Source: Streptomyces fulvorobeus (GTDB lineage Bacteria; Actinomycetota; Actinomycetes; Streptomycetales; Streptomycetaceae). Taken from it: a stretch of 64,000 bases of DNA. This document shows, piece after piece, positions 37,104 to 46,973 of the stretch; the stretch's first letter is position 1, and each line of letters begins with the position of its first letter. Where the stretch lies: contig NZ_BLWC01000001.1 of the NCBI RefSeq assembly GCF_013167895.1, positions 1,984,001-2,048,000 on the forward strand, in the 5' to 3' direction. The position numbers were made by a program, and so were the translations under genes. The notes beneath the pieces are model-generated. The model ran no database searches. It worked only from the letters and a program-made list of their open reading frames with translations, and was not told the origin of the DNA.

Positions 37104-37424
37104 TTACTTCGCAGCCGCGGGGATACCGGTGACCTTGATCGCCGTGTACTGCTGGCGGTGACCCTGGCGACGGCGGTAGCCGGTCTTGTTCTTGTAGCGA
37201 AGGATGTCGATCTTCGCGCCCTTGTGGTGGTCCACGATCTCGGCCTGGACCTTGATCCCGTCCAGCACCCACGGGTCGCTGGTGACGGCGTCGCCGTCGA
37301 CCACGAGCAGCGTAGAGAGCTCTACGGTGTCGCCGACCTGGGCGGTGGGAATCTTGTCAACCTCAACGATGTCGCCGACAGCTACCTTGTGCTGGCGACC
37401 ACCGCTGCGCACGATGGCGTACAC
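37104..37424 (-). CDS. rplU: 50S ribosomal protein L21
   Basis: L21 is a large-subunit protein that binds 23S rRNA. The 106-residue product starts [18 protein letters not shown] (GTG 37424, ribosome site GAGAGATC) and ends [19 protein letters not shown] then [10 protein letters not shown]. An in-frame upstream extension of about 50 codons has no family similarity. First gene of rplU-rpmA-obgE. Confidence 0.97.
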   Translation of the reverse strand: MYAIVRSGGRQHKVAVGDIVEVDKIPTAQVGDTVELSTLLVVDGDAVTSDPWVLDGIKVQAEIVDHHKGAKIDILRYKNKTGYRRRQGHRQQYTAIKVTGIPAAAK

Positions 37425-37560
37425 GCGGATCTCTCTTTCGCTCGGAACGGATCCCCTGAAGCCAGCCGCCCGCGCAGGCAGAGCCCACGACGGTCCGGAA
37501 GGATGAGCGGCCTCTCCACGACGGACGACGCGAACGCCGAGGCCGGGAGGGATGTGCTCA

Positions 37561-37593
37561 GGGGTAGGCGCAGGCAAACACGCCGAGGGTCAA
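37561..37593 (-). promoter_or_regulatory. Possible rplU promoter
   Basis: On the minus strand a good -35 (TTGACC, 37593-37588) is followed after 21 bases by TACCCC (37566-37561). The spacing is longer than the usual 17-18, so this is a weak candidate; it would give an rplU leader of about 130 bases. Confidence 0.35.
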
Positions 37594-37707
37594 GGCTACG
37601 GGGCGGGGCGCGGGGGGTCAAACCGGGTTCGGTGCCCCGCGCGCGGACTGCTTCGCCGGGGGATCGTATGCTCTCCGGGCAACTCCGCTCTCCGGAAGGC
37701 GCCTCCC

Positions 37708-38319
37708 GTGAACTACCGAGTCCAGCCCACCGCCCAGGTCGACGAACGCGCCGAGATCGGCGAAGGCAGCAGCGTCTGGGAACTCGCGCAGATCCGTGAG
37801 GGCGCCAGGCTCGGTGAGGGCTGCGTCGTCGGCCGCGGTGCGTACGTGGGCACCGGGGTACAGATCGGCGACAACGTCAAGATCCAGAACTACGCCCTGG
37901 TCTACGAGCCGGCCGAGCTCGGCGACGGCGTCTTCGTCGGTCCGGCCGTCGTCCTCACCAACGACCACAACCCGCGCTCCGTCGACCCCGACGGCAAGCA
38001 GAAGCGCGGCGGCGACTGGGAGGCCGTGGGTGTGAAGGTCGCGGAGGGCGCGTCCCTCGGCGCGCGGTCGGTCTGCGTGGCGCCGCTCCGGGTCGGACGC
38101 TGGGCCATGGTGGCGGCGGGCGCCGTGGTCACCAGGGATGTTCCCGACTTCGGACTGGTCGTGGGCGTACCCGCCCGTCGGATCGGCTGGGTGGGCAGGG
38201 CGGGGGAAAAACTCTTCGAGCGCGCGGACGAGCCGGGTGTCTGGGAGTGCCCTCGGACGGGCGCCCTGCACGACGAGAGCGACGGCGTCCTCACCGAGCG
38301 TGCCGACCGGACGCTCTGA
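37708..38319 (+). CDS. Left-handed beta-helix N-acetyltransferase (WbpD/WlbB type)
   Basis: The 203-residue protein is built of hexapeptide repeats (VDERAEIGEGSSVWELAQIR, GEGCVVGRGAYVG, GDNVKIQNYALVYEPAELG) with TNDHNPRS and the C-terminal VVTRDVPDFGLVVGVPARRI, the pattern of acetyltransferases that N-acetylate the 3-amino group of UDP-GlcNAc3NA in Pseudomonas and Bordetella. Start is GTG at 37708 with GGAAGG upstream. It is on the plus strand, divergent from rplU, and convergent in sense with the operon that carries the dehydrogenase, oxidoreductase and aminotransferase of the same route. Assignment to that pathway rests on the family and this company. Confidence 0.88.
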   Translation: MNYRVQPTAQVDERAEIGEGSSVWELAQIREGARLGEGCVVGRGAYVGTGVQIGDNVKIQNYALVYEPAELGDGVFVGPAVVLTNDHNPRSVDPDGKQKRGGDWEAVGVKVAEGASLGARSVCVAPLRVGRWAMVAAGAVVTRDVPDFGLVVGVPARRIGWVGRAGEKLFERADEPGVWECPRTGALHDESDGVLTERADRTL

Positions 38320-38529
38320 CCCGAAGTTCTCACGGACATCCCGCGCCGGTCCGACGCCGTGAACCGGTGACCCCGCTTCACGGCTTCCCCAGGACCGTAC
38401 GGCGCATCGTCGGCAGAGCCCGCCGGTCCGCGTCCGCACGCACCCCGGTCTTCGTCTGTCCGCGAGCTCTCTAGGATGACCGGACGCAGCACCGATCCGA
38501 GGTGCCCGGTACAAGCCAACGAGGCCGAC

Positions 38530-39708
38530 ATGCCCCAGACCGAGGTCCAGGTCTCCAGCCAGACGGCTGGCACCGCGACAGCCCCGCAGCCGAGCCCTGT
38601 CAGGACACCCGCGCCGCGGCTGCACGCTCTGGACGCGCTGCGGGTCGTCGCCGCGCTCGCCGTGCTCGCCTTCCACTTCACCGGCGTGGACGCGGCGACG
38701 GAAGCCAACTGGGGGGTGCATCCGGAGAAGCTGTTCCCCTGGCTGTACCCGGTGACCTCCTACGGTTCCTACGGCGTCCAGCTGTTCTTCCTGATCAGCG
38801 GCTTCGTGATCTGTCTGTCCGCCTGGGACCGGACCCCGGGTCAATTCGTGCGGGCCCGCTTCCTTCGGCTGTTCCCCGCCTACTGGTTCTCGGCCGCCGT
38901 CGCGTTCGTGGTGTGGCGCGCCCTGCCGGACGGCTCGCGAACGGGCCCCAGTATCAGTGAGTCCCTGACCAACCTGACGATGCTCCAGGTTCCGCTGGCC
39001 GCGCAGCACCTGGTGGGCGCCTACTGGACGTTGTGGGCGGAGCTCACCTTCTACCTGATCTTCCTGCTGGTGATCTGGAAGGGCCTCGACTACCTCCGCG
39101 TCAGTGTGTTCTGCTGGCTCTGGCTGCTGGCGAGTGTGCTGATCCAGCAGCAGGGCAACCAGGTACCGCTCCTCGGGATCTTCGCCCAGCCCCTCAACAC
39201 GGCGCTCTTCGTCGGCGGCATCGCGATGTACCTGATCTACCGTTTCGGCCCCGACCTCAAGCTGTGGGGTCTGCTGGCCGCGAGCTGGCTGGTCATGCAG
39301 AGCGACCTCGTACAGCACGCCGACGGGCTCCGTCACGACCGGGGCATGGACCGGCACCCCTATATCGCGCTGGCGCTGGTGACCGTGTTCTACCTGCTTG
39401 TACTGGCCGTCGCGCTGCACAGGCTCGACCGGATCCGCTGGACCGGATTCGCCACGCTGGGCGCACTGGTCTACCCGCTCTACCTGCTGCACGAGGAGCT
39501 CGGCTGGGCTCTGATCCGGAACCTGTACGGACATCTGGGGGCCTGGCCCACGCTTCTGGCGACCACCGCTGTCATCGTTCTGGCGGCCTGGCTGCTGCAC
39601 CGGCTGGTGGAGCGGCCGTCCCAGCGCTGGCTGCGCGCACGGCTGGAACAGGAGGCTGCACAGGCGTCGGCCCGCACCGGGCTTACCGGGGTCCGGCCAC
39701 GCGACTGA
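38530..39708 (+). CDS. Membrane acyltransferase, family 3 (OafA type)
   Basis: The 392-residue protein has about ten membrane helices and the family 3 features: RLHALDALRVVAALAVLAFH (with the conserved His), YGVQLFFLISGFVI, RLFPAYW, WTLWAELTFYLIF and a C-terminal VYPLYLLHEELG. Such enzymes O-acylate sugars of surface polymers, taking acyl groups from the cytoplasm. Start is ATG at 38530 because GAGG lies 5 bases upstream; an ATG at 38476 is less likely. Its place beside the sugar-nucleotide genes suggests it decorates that polysaccharide. Acyl donor and target sugar are unknown. Confidence 0.88.
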   Translation: MPQTEVQVSSQTAGTATAPQPSPVRTPAPRLHALDALRVVAALAVLAFHFTGVDAATEANWGVHPEKLFPWLYPVTSYGSYGVQLFFLISGFVICLSAWDRTPGQFVRARFLRLFPAYWFSAAVAFVVWRALPDGSRTGPSISESLTNLTMLQVPLAAQHLVGAYWTLWAELTFYLIFLLVIWKGLDYLRVSVFCWLWLLASVLIQQQGNQVPLLGIFAQPLNTALFVGGIAMYLIYRFGPDLKLWGLLAASWLVMQSDLVQHADGLRHDRGMDRHPYIALALVTVFYLLVLAVALHRLDRIRWTGFATLGALVYPLYLLHEELGWALIRNLYGHLGAWPTLLATTAVIVLAAWLLHRLVERPSQRWLRARLEQEAAQASARTGLTGVRPRD

Positions 39709-39714
39709 GCGCCG

Positions 39715-39760
39715 ATGGATGAGGCCCCGCCCGGCAAGCGCCGGGCGGGGCCTCATCCAT
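39715..39760. terminator. Bidirectional terminator between convergent genes
   Basis: A perfect 20-bp inverted repeat (39715-39734 with 39741-39760, inner arm GAGGCCCCGCCCGG) with a 6-base loop lies between the acyltransferase (plus) and the dehydrogenase (minus). Confidence 0.88.
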
Positions 39761-39774
39761 CGCCAGGAGCCCGG

Positions 39775-41058
39775 TCAGCCGCCGATGACGACACGGCGGA
39801 CACCGGCCCAGTTGGCCGGGTCCGTCGTGCGGCGTCCGTCGACAAGGACGCGGACGTCCGGCAGGTCCGCGGCAGCCAGCTCACGGTACTCGGCGTGGTC
39901 GGCCTGGAGGATGGCCGCGGTGACGGCCTGACCCTCGTGCGGGATGAGACCGTGCGCGGTCAGCTCTTCGGCCGTGTACATCGGGTCCGAGACGAACGGC
40001 ACCGCGCCGCGCGCCTTCAGGGCCTCGACCACGCCGAAGACACCGGAGAAGGCCGTCTCCTTGACACCACCGCGATAGGCGGCGCCCAGCACCAGCACGC
40101 CGACGCCGTCCAGGTCGCCGTAGGCGGCGGCCAGCAGGTCCACTGCGTAGGCGGGCATGGCCGCGTTGGCCTCGCGGGCCGCACGCACGACGGTCGCCTC
40201 CGGGTCGTTCCACAGGTACATCCGCGGGTAGATCGGGATGCAGTGGCCGCCGACGGCAATGCCGGGCTGGTGGATGTGGCTGTACGGCTGGCTGTTGCAG
40301 GCTTCGATGACCTTCTTGACGTCGATGTCGTTCTGGTCGGCGAACCGGGCGAACTGGTTGGCCAGACCGATGTTGACGTCGCGGTACGTGGTCTCGGCGA
40401 GCTTCGCCAGCTCCGACGCCTCCGCCGTTCCGAGGTCCCACACGCCGTTGGGGCGCGGCAGGTCCTCGCGCTCGTCGAAGTCGAGCACGGCCTCGTAGAA
40501 CTCCACCCCTCGCTTCGCGGACGCCTCGTCGATGCCGCCGACGAGCTTGGGGTAGCGGCGCAGGTCGGCGAAGACCCGGCCGGTGAGCACCCGCTCCGGG
40601 GAGAACACCAGGTGGAAGTCGTCACCCGGGGTGAGGCCGGAACCCTCGGCGAGCATCGGCGCCCAGCGGGTGCGCGTGGTACCGACCGGCAGGGTGGTCT
40701 CGTAGCTGACCAGGGTGCCCGGCTTCAGGCCCGCGGCGATCGCCTTGGTGGCGGAGTCCATCCAGCCGAAGTCCGGGACGCCCTCCGCGTCGACGAAGAG
40801 CGGCACGACGACGACCACGGCGTCGGACGCGGCGACCGCCGCCGTGGTGTCCGTCGTCGCGGAGAGCAGGCCGGCGCCCACGGTCTCCTTGAGCTTGACG
40901 TCCAGGTCGTGCTCGCCGGGGAACGGCTCGGTGGCCGCGTTGACCAGCCCGACGACGTTCTCGTTGACGTCCGCGCCGATGACCTTGTGGCCCTTGGCGG
41001 CGAACTGCACGGCGAGCGGAAGGCCGATCTTGCCGAGCGCGACTACACAGATATTCAT
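39775..41058 (-). CDS. UDP-N-acetyl-hexosamine 6-dehydrogenase (WbpA/WecC type)
   Basis: These enzymes oxidise the C6 hydroxyl of a UDP-sugar to a carboxylate in two NAD-dependent steps. The 427-residue protein has the N-terminal Rossmann motif VVALGKIGLPLAVQFA, the middle ETTYRDVNIGLANQF, and the catalytic Cys in IAVGGHCIPIYP. Family features resemble the UDP-GlcNAc/ManNAc dehydrogenases rather than UDP-glucose dehydrogenase. Together with the Gfo/Idh, DegT and beta-helix acyltransferase genes it would open the route to UDP-2,3-diacetamido-2,3-dideoxyglucuronate. It overlaps the GT2 gene by 4 bases (ATGA) and is the last gene of the operon. Confidence 0.9.
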   Translation of the reverse strand: MNICVVALGKIGLPLAVQFAAKGHKVIGADVNENVVGLVNAATEPFPGEHDLDVKLKETVGAGLLSATTDTTAAVAASDAVVVVVPLFVDAEGVPDFGWMDSATKAIAAGLKPGTLVSYETTLPVGTTRTRWAPMLAEGSGLTPGDDFHLVFSPERVLTGRVFADLRRYPKLVGGIDEASAKRGVEFYEAVLDFDEREDLPRPNGVWDLGTAEASELAKLAETTYRDVNIGLANQFARFADQNDIDVKKVIEACNSQPYSHIHQPGIAVGGHCIPIYPRMYLWNDPEATVVRAAREANAAMPAYAVDLLAAAYGDLDGVGVLVLGAAYRGGVKETAFSGVFGVVEALKARGAVPFVSDPMYTAEELTAHGLIPHEGQAVTAAILQADHAEYRELAAADLPDVRVLVDGRRTTDPANWAGVRRVVIGG

Positions 41059-42683
41059 CGGGAAATCTTCCTCTTCAGCCTGGACAGCTTGCGGCGCAGC
41101 CGCTCACGAAGACCGGAATCGGTCTCCCACAGGGGAGCCGTCGTCATCACGAGACGGCCCTTGGGGTTTCTGTTCACCGAGACCCTGTACGGGACGGCAC
41201 CCCAGCGACGAGCCAACGGCAGCGGTCTGCCATCGACCTTCACGGGAATCTCGTACGTCGAGCCTGCCACGTCCACGTACACCCGGACGCCCAGCTTGGC
41301 CTTCACAGTGTGGACCTGAATCCGCCCGCGCAGCGTCGTCGCCCGTCCTCCGCTGGTGGTTTCCACGGTGCACTCACCTGCCCGGGGAGGCAGTTCATAC
41401 CCCTTGGGGAGGCGGCGGGCGCCGGGTTTGTCGGCGCTCTTGGGCATGGCACCCTGCGCCAGACGCACGGTCGCGGAGTCTGTCTCACCCAGGACACCGA
41501 TGCGCACGGAGAGGATCAACCACAGGTCGTCACCGGCCTGCTCCCACTCGGCGGACACCAGTTCCGTGCCCTGTGCCAGTCGTCCGGGGACCGCCTCACC
41601 GACCAGCTCGTAGCAGCGGTCGGGCAGCCCGACGGCTTCGTCACGGAAGCCCGGATACAGGGCGAAGGCCCGGCCGCCCTCCAGACGGAAGGGCGGGGCT
41701 CCCCGCTCGGCCTCTTCGGTGATCGCCCGGACCAACTCGTCCACAGCACCCACCCGGGCGAGACAGATACGCACCCGGCGCTTGACGTCCAGGGAGTCGC
41801 GCAGTGCGTCGGTGAGGTACGCGTCGGCGAGCGCCGCGATCCCGGCGCAGAGCTCGCGCCGGGTCTCCGCGTCCAGGGCGGGGAAGTCGTCCTGGACGAG
41901 TTTGGCGAGCTCCCAGGTGAAGTGACGCTTGAAGAGCGCGTCCCGGTGCGGGCCCGGTTCCACGAGTGAGGCCGCGTGCTTCATGATCGCGTCCGTACAC
42001 CGTAGCCGGGACAGATGATCCGCACGGTACGTGATGTTGCTGGCGTCTCCCCGCTTCACCGCGTAGTAGAACGTGTAGTCCGAAAGGACCGAGATCTTTC
42101 GAGCGCGGACGCACGCCTCGATGGTGAACGGCTGGTCGCTGCCGACCGGCAGGTCCTCGGGGAACCGCAGCTTGTGCTTCTCGACGAGCGAGCGACGGAA
42201 GAGCTTGGTGTTCGCCAGCGTGAAGGGGAGGCTCGACTCGAACATGTCGAGGTCCGGGTCGTTCTTCGCGTACAGCTTCTGGTGGACGTAGCGGCCATTG
42301 GTTCCGACCATCTTGCCGATGACCACGTCGGAGTCGTGCTCGTCCGCGTAGGCCACCATGCGCTCCAGGGCTTCCTCGCCCAGGTAGTCGTCAGAGCCTA
42401 CGAAGTACACGAACCGTCCGGTGGCCACGTCCAGCGCCCGGTTGCTGGGCGCCGCGGGGCCACCGGAGTTGGCCTGGTGGATGACCTTGACCGTACCGGG
42501 GTACCGCTCGGCGAACCGGTCGAGCTCGGCAGCGCTCGCGTCGGTCGAGCCGTCGTCAACCGCCACGACCTCGAGCCGGTCGAGACCGATGCTCTGCGCG
42601 ACGAGCGAGTTCAAGCACTCCGTCAGGTAAGGCATCGTGTTGTACACGGCAACAACCACACTGACGTCGGGGACCGTCGTCAT
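41055..42683 (-). CDS. Family 2 glycosyltransferase
   Basis: The 542-residue protein begins MTTVPDVSVVVAVYNTMPYL and has the GT-A motifs VVAVDDGSTDASAAEL and FVGSDDYLG, followed by a second half of about 220 residues (from LSDYTFYYAV on) that is shared with the GT2 protein at 29604-30895, then a beta-rich C-terminal region and a basic end (RLRRKLSRLKRKISR). Overlaps of 4 bases with both neighbours show tight coupling in the operon. Substrates unknown; context predicts transfer of a sugar of the locally made polysaccharide. Confidence 0.88.
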   Translation of the reverse strand: MTTVPDVSVVVAVYNTMPYLTECLNSLVAQSIGLDRLEVVAVDDGSTDASAAELDRFAERYPGTVKVIHQANSGGPAAPSNRALDVATGRFVYFVGSDDYLGEEALERMVAYADEHDSDVVIGKMVGTNGRYVHQKLYAKNDPDLDMFESSLPFTLANTKLFRRSLVEKHKLRFPEDLPVGSDQPFTIEACVRARKISVLSDYTFYYAVKRGDASNITYRADHLSRLRCTDAIMKHAASLVEPGPHRDALFKRHFTWELAKLVQDDFPALDAETRRELCAGIAALADAYLTDALRDSLDVKRRVRICLARVGAVDELVRAITEEAERGAPPFRLEGGRAFALYPGFRDEAVGLPDRCYELVGEAVPGRLAQGTELVSAEWEQAGDDLWLILSVRIGVLGETDSATVRLAQGAMPKSADKPGARRLPKGYELPPRAGECTVETTSGGRATTLRGRIQVHTVKAKLGVRVYVDVAGSTYEIPVKVDGRPLPLARRWGAVPYRVSVNRNPKGRLVMTTAPLWETDSGLRERLRRKLSRLKRKISR

Positions 42684-44263
42684 CGTCCGTCTTCCGCCCT
42701 CTCGCGGTCGGAGAGCAGGTTGGTGTACAGCTCGTCGAGGACCTCGGCCTGAGCCTCCCAGGTCCAGGTGTCGAGCAGACCGGGCTTGTCGTACGCCGCG
42801 CGGTAGCGCTCCGGATCGGACAGCACCTGCTTGATCGCACGGACCAGATCGGGGACGTCCTCGGCGACGCACACCTCGCCCTGGCCGGTCGAACGGGTCA
42901 CCTCGGACATGGTCTTCACATCACTGACGACCAGCGGCAGCCGTGCGTGCGAGTACTCGAAGAACTTGGTGATCAGAGCGATCTCATGGTTCGGCCAGTG
43001 ATGGATCGGGATACAGCCGACATCCGCCGCCGAGAGGAACGCGACGACCTGCCCGTGCGGTACGTACGGCACCGCGTGCAGACGACCGCCCGCCCCCAGC
43101 TCCTCCGCCCGGGCCAGGAGGCTTCTTATGTAGGCGGCCGCAGGGCTGGGAACGACGAGCGCCATGTGTACGCCGTCCAGGTGCGGCAGTGCCTCGACCA
43201 TGTCTCCGAGGCCGCGCTGCGGACCGGGGGAACCACTGTAGACAACCAGCGGAACATCCGGACCGATGCCGCACAGCTCCCGTAGATCAGGTCCGGGCGT
43301 GGCGGCGTCCTCCTGCCGCTCGACCGGCCGGTCGGGCGCGTTGAGGACGACCGAGGGCTGCCCGGCCAGGGAGTGGCGCTCACGCAGCAGGTCCGCGAGG
43401 CCCTCTGAGACGGTGACAACCGCGTCGGCGAACGGCGCGTACTCACTCTCGTGTGCCGTGTTGCCCGGAATCCAGTGCGCGTTGTCCTCCCAGGGACGCA
43501 CGCCCGGCAGGAACTCGTGGGCGTCCCAGACCAGCTTCACCTGACGGCCTGCCGCCCTGGCACGGACCGCGGCACGGGCGCCGACACCGAGCATCCGGAA
43601 GTCGTTGGCATGGATCAGATCGGGCTTGAGCGCGTCGATCTCCTTGCCATACGTCAGTTCGTAGTCCCAGAGTGCGGGTTCCAGCCTGCGCCAGGCCCGC
43701 TTCCCCTTGGCCGCCTTCCAGGCCGCCGTGAATGCCCGGTCCAGCGGACCCTGAAGCCGGCGCCCGGCCTTCTGGGCCTCGGTGGCCTGCCGGGAACGGA
43801 ACTCCACCCAGCGCTGCATCACCTTCGACGTCGGCCCTGCCAGAGCCAGACGGGTCTGCTCGGACCTGCGGAACGCGGGGGTGCCGACCGCCTGCGGTGC
43901 CACCTTGAGCGCGGCTCGACGCGTGGCGACATCGGCACGCCACGCCTTCGCCCACTGACGCCGGTAGGCGGCGAGGGGGCCGGGCGGATACGCCAGAGGC
44001 CGACGCAGCAGCGACCGATGCCTCTCGGCATGACGCTTGGCCAGAGGCGTCTTCAGCGGCAGCAGGCGCACCTCGGCGTCGCCCAGCTTCCAGCTGCGGC
44101 CGCTGCCGGAACGCACAAGGCCCAGCAGCGTCACGTCCCAGCCGGCTGCCGCCATGGATTCGGCAGCCTTCTGGACCCGCGAATCGCCTTCGACCTTGTT
44201 GTCGACCAGCATGACGACCCGGCCCTTGCCGGGTCTGCCCATGCCGAGTTCCTGCGTCTCCAT
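42680..44263 (-). CDS. Family 4 glycosyltransferase (GT-B fold)
   Basis: The 527-residue protein starts METQELGMGRPGKGRVVMLV (ATG 44263, ribosome site GGAGGAAAGG). It has the N-terminal motif DNKVEGDSRVQKAAESMAAA, the LIHANDF acceptor-side motif, LVVYSGSPGPQRGL, and the donor-binding C-terminal region FFEYSHARLPLVVSD. The same N-terminal GDSRVQK motif occurs in the next upstream gene. A basic, helical stretch of about 100 residues is inserted in the N-terminal domain. Overlaps the GT2 gene by 4 bases. Donor sugar unknown. Confidence 0.87.
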   Translation of the reverse strand: METQELGMGRPGKGRVVMLVDNKVEGDSRVQKAAESMAAAGWDVTLLGLVRSGSGRSWKLGDAEVRLLPLKTPLAKRHAERHRSLLRRPLAYPPGPLAAYRRQWAKAWRADVATRRAALKVAPQAVGTPAFRRSEQTRLALAGPTSKVMQRWVEFRSRQATEAQKAGRRLQGPLDRAFTAAWKAAKGKRAWRRLEPALWDYELTYGKEIDALKPDLIHANDFRMLGVGARAAVRARAAGRQVKLVWDAHEFLPGVRPWEDNAHWIPGNTAHESEYAPFADAVVTVSEGLADLLRERHSLAGQPSVVLNAPDRPVERQEDAATPGPDLRELCGIGPDVPLVVYSGSPGPQRGLGDMVEALPHLDGVHMALVVPSPAAAYIRSLLARAEELGAGGRLHAVPYVPHGQVVAFLSAADVGCIPIHHWPNHEIALITKFFEYSHARLPLVVSDVKTMSEVTRSTGQGEVCVAEDVPDLVRAIKQVLSDPERYRAAYDKPGLLDTWTWEAQAEVLDELYTNLLSDRERAEDGR

Positions 44264-44286
44264 CAACAACCTTTCCTCCGGACTCG

Positions 44287-46874
44287 TCACTTGAGAAAAC
44301 CGCTCAGTACTTGTGCGGTCCAACGTCCGTCGTGATAAGTGCGTGCGAATTCCGACGAGGCGCGGCCCACGGCCGCGGTTCCCTCGCGATCGTCGAGCAG
44401 GGAGCCGAGCACCTCGCGCAAGGTGTCCGGAGTGGCGCTGACGATCGGCAGCTCGCCGTTGGTCGCCGCCTTCACACCATCGCTGATGTAACCGACCACC
44501 GGTTTGCCCGCAGCCATCGCCTCCACGGCGAACGTGCCGTAGCTGCCCGTGGTGAACTGGTCCAGGACCAGGTCACTCTCCTTGACCAGAGCCTGCATCT
44601 CGGCCCAGGGGATGTTCTCGGCGCACCTGAAGTCGATCACGCCACGCTCATGCAGTTCGGTGAGTACGGGCATGATCCGGTCCGTGCCCTTCGTCCAGCG
44701 CTTGGACGGGGCGTGCATCACGACAGGGCGCTTGCGCTCCATCGTGGGAGCTTCGACCGCCCACGACGCGACATCCACCACGAGGGGTGCCCACCGTGCC
44801 GACGGCAGGTCGTCCAGGAGGTCGGGCGTCGTCACGAAGAGCGGCAGCCCGCACTCGTCAGCGATCCTCCGGTTCACCTCGGCCTTGCTCCGGAGCTTCT
44901 CGGCGATGCCGTCGGGAGCGTCCCGGAACAGCGAGTACTCGTGACGCTCCATATGACGAACGGGGTTGCGGATGTCGCTTCCGTGCGACAGCAGCGCCAC
45001 CTTGATACGCGCCTTGCGCAAGGCTGCCAGGTCACCCGCGATCGTGTCACCGTTGAGCCGTCCGAACACCGGCATGAAGGCATCGACGATCAGGTGGGTG
45101 TAGCGGCCGACCACCCGCTTCACCTGCTCCAGCTGGACATCGAGCTCGCCGAGCCGGGCCGCGTCGACATAGACGTCGGCAGGGTAGTCGAACGTATCGG
45201 CCCGGTGGTTCATCACGACTTCGACGGACACATCCGCGTTCGCCTGCGACACGGCCTGCGCGAAGGCCGCTCCCTGACCCGCGTAGTTGGCCGGGCCGAT
45301 ACCCAGCTTGATCCGCGTGGAGCCGAGAGGAGTCCACACCGGTACACCGGACTTGCCGCTGCTCGCGCCGATCGGCGCGGCTCCTGGGGTCTCCCCGACC
45401 GTCCAGGACACCTCGGTGGCAGGCACCGGCGGGATCTTCTTCGACAGGCTGCGATACAGCTTCAGGAGCCCCGCACTCTGCTGCTCCCAGGAGAGCTCCT
45501 TGAGCACGTCCTCGGTGATGTTCCCGGCCAGTTCGTCGCGGCGCTCCAGTGCGCGGGAAGCGGCAGCCGCGAACGTGGTCGGGTCGTCCCAGGTGAAGAC
45601 CTCTCCGAGCTTCTTCTCCTCCACGTACGCCTTGATCACACGGACGTCGCTCGTGACCAGCGGAAGTCCGGCCTGAAGGTACTCGGACACCTTCGTCGGG
45701 AGGGAGACCTCACAGTTGGGGACCCGCCTGAACGGAGTCAGTCCCACATCCGCCGAGGACAGGTAGTCGGCGACTTCGTGCTGCAGGACGTACGGCACGA
45801 GGTGGATGCGGTCACGCACGCCGAGCGACACGGATGTTTCCAGCAGTTGCTCCAGAAGCGGATTCACCCGGCTGCACACGAGCGCCAGGTGCACGCCAGG
45901 GAGTTCGGGGAGGCCGTTGATGACGGCGTCCACACCGCGTTCCGGGCCCAGCCAGCCCGAGTACACCATCAGCGGGACCTCCGGACCGAGACCGCAGACC
46001 TCGCGGACGGACGACCGCACCGATCCGGAGCCGATCACTTCACGGACCGGGGAGTTGCCCACCACCACAGGAAGCTCGGAGAGCTTGTGGTCGTTCTTGA
46101 GCAGCTCAGCGAGTTGCGGGGAGACGGTGACCACCGCGTCGGCCCGGCCGATGTACTCGGCCTCGGCGGCGGGAAGAGCCCATGCCTGCCGCGGGTTGGG
46201 CCACTCGACGCCGCGGATGTACTCGTGCGCGTCGTACAGCCAGGCGCACCGGTGACCGCTCGCCCGGAGCCTGGCGGCACTGCGCGCAGCCGTCACGATC
46301 ATGGTGGCGTCGTTGGCGTGGATGACGTCCGGCTTGAGCTCCTCGATCACGGGGCCGTACGCCAGGTCCAGATCCACCAGCTGAGGCCAGTCACGACGCC
46401 AGTCACGGACCGGACCGGGATCCTTCGGCGTCCGGCGCTGTTCCCATTTGAAGGCACGCATCCGCAGCCGGTAGACGGCGCGGCGGGCACGCAGTATCGC
46501 TTTGAGCGACGCCCGCCGGGGCGCGCCCGACCAGACCGTCTCGGCGGAGGTCTCGCGGACCCAGGCCCGGTAGGAAGCACGGTAGTGGTTCAGTGCCGCC
46601 TGGTCGGGGAAGCGGAACTGGGTCATGGCGCCACGCAGCGGATGCGCCCTACGTGCCTTCACCGACCGCCCGTACTCAGCGGGCACGGGCACGCGGACGA
46701 CGTCTATCGGACCCATACGTGACCGCTGGACGCGCTTTGTATCGCTCCTGCCGATCAGCGTGACGTCCCAGCCGTCGCGGGCGGCGGCCACAGCCGTCTT
46801 CTGGACCCGCGAGTCGCCCGTGATGCCGTTGGCGACGATCACCGCAAGGCGGGGGGACGGGCAGGGGATTTCAT
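44287..46874 (-). CDS. Double-domain glycosyltransferase (two GT-B modules), likely frameshift at the 5' end
   Basis: The first module (about residues 1-500) is a GT4-type enzyme like its neighbour (NGITGDSRVQKTAVAAARDG, VIHANDATMI, LMVYSGWLGPERGV, EYLQAGLPLVTSDV). The second (about 520-860) is another GT-B unit (IKLGIGPANYAGQG, LLSHGSDIRNP, VMHAPSKRWTKGTD, FAVEAMAAGKPVVGYIS). A ribosome site GGAGGAAG lies 6 bases before ATG 46874, but that ATG is in another frame from the body of the gene. Adding one base to the GGGGGG run at 46851-46856 joins them as MKSPARPPRLAVIVANG, matching the neighbour in layout. Without it, only weak upstream starts or an internal GTG are available. Repaired length is 862 residues. 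Confidence 0.85.
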
Positions 46875-46911
46875 TCTGTACTTCCTCCGGTGGAAGACGA
46901 GCGAGCCGGTG

Positions 46912-46944
46912 CCCGCTTCGCACCTGCTGGAAGTGCGAAGCGGG
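46912..46944 (-). terminator. Intercistronic hairpin in the polysaccharide operon
   Basis: CCCGCTTCGCAC (46912-46923) pairs with GTGCGAAGCGGG (46933-46944). It lies between the oxidoreductase stop and the double glycosyltransferase start. There is no T run, so it may be a partial terminator or an mRNA stabiliser. Confidence 0.6.
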
Positions 46945-46973
46945 ACGGGCAGACGAACGGAACCTTCGGCAGG

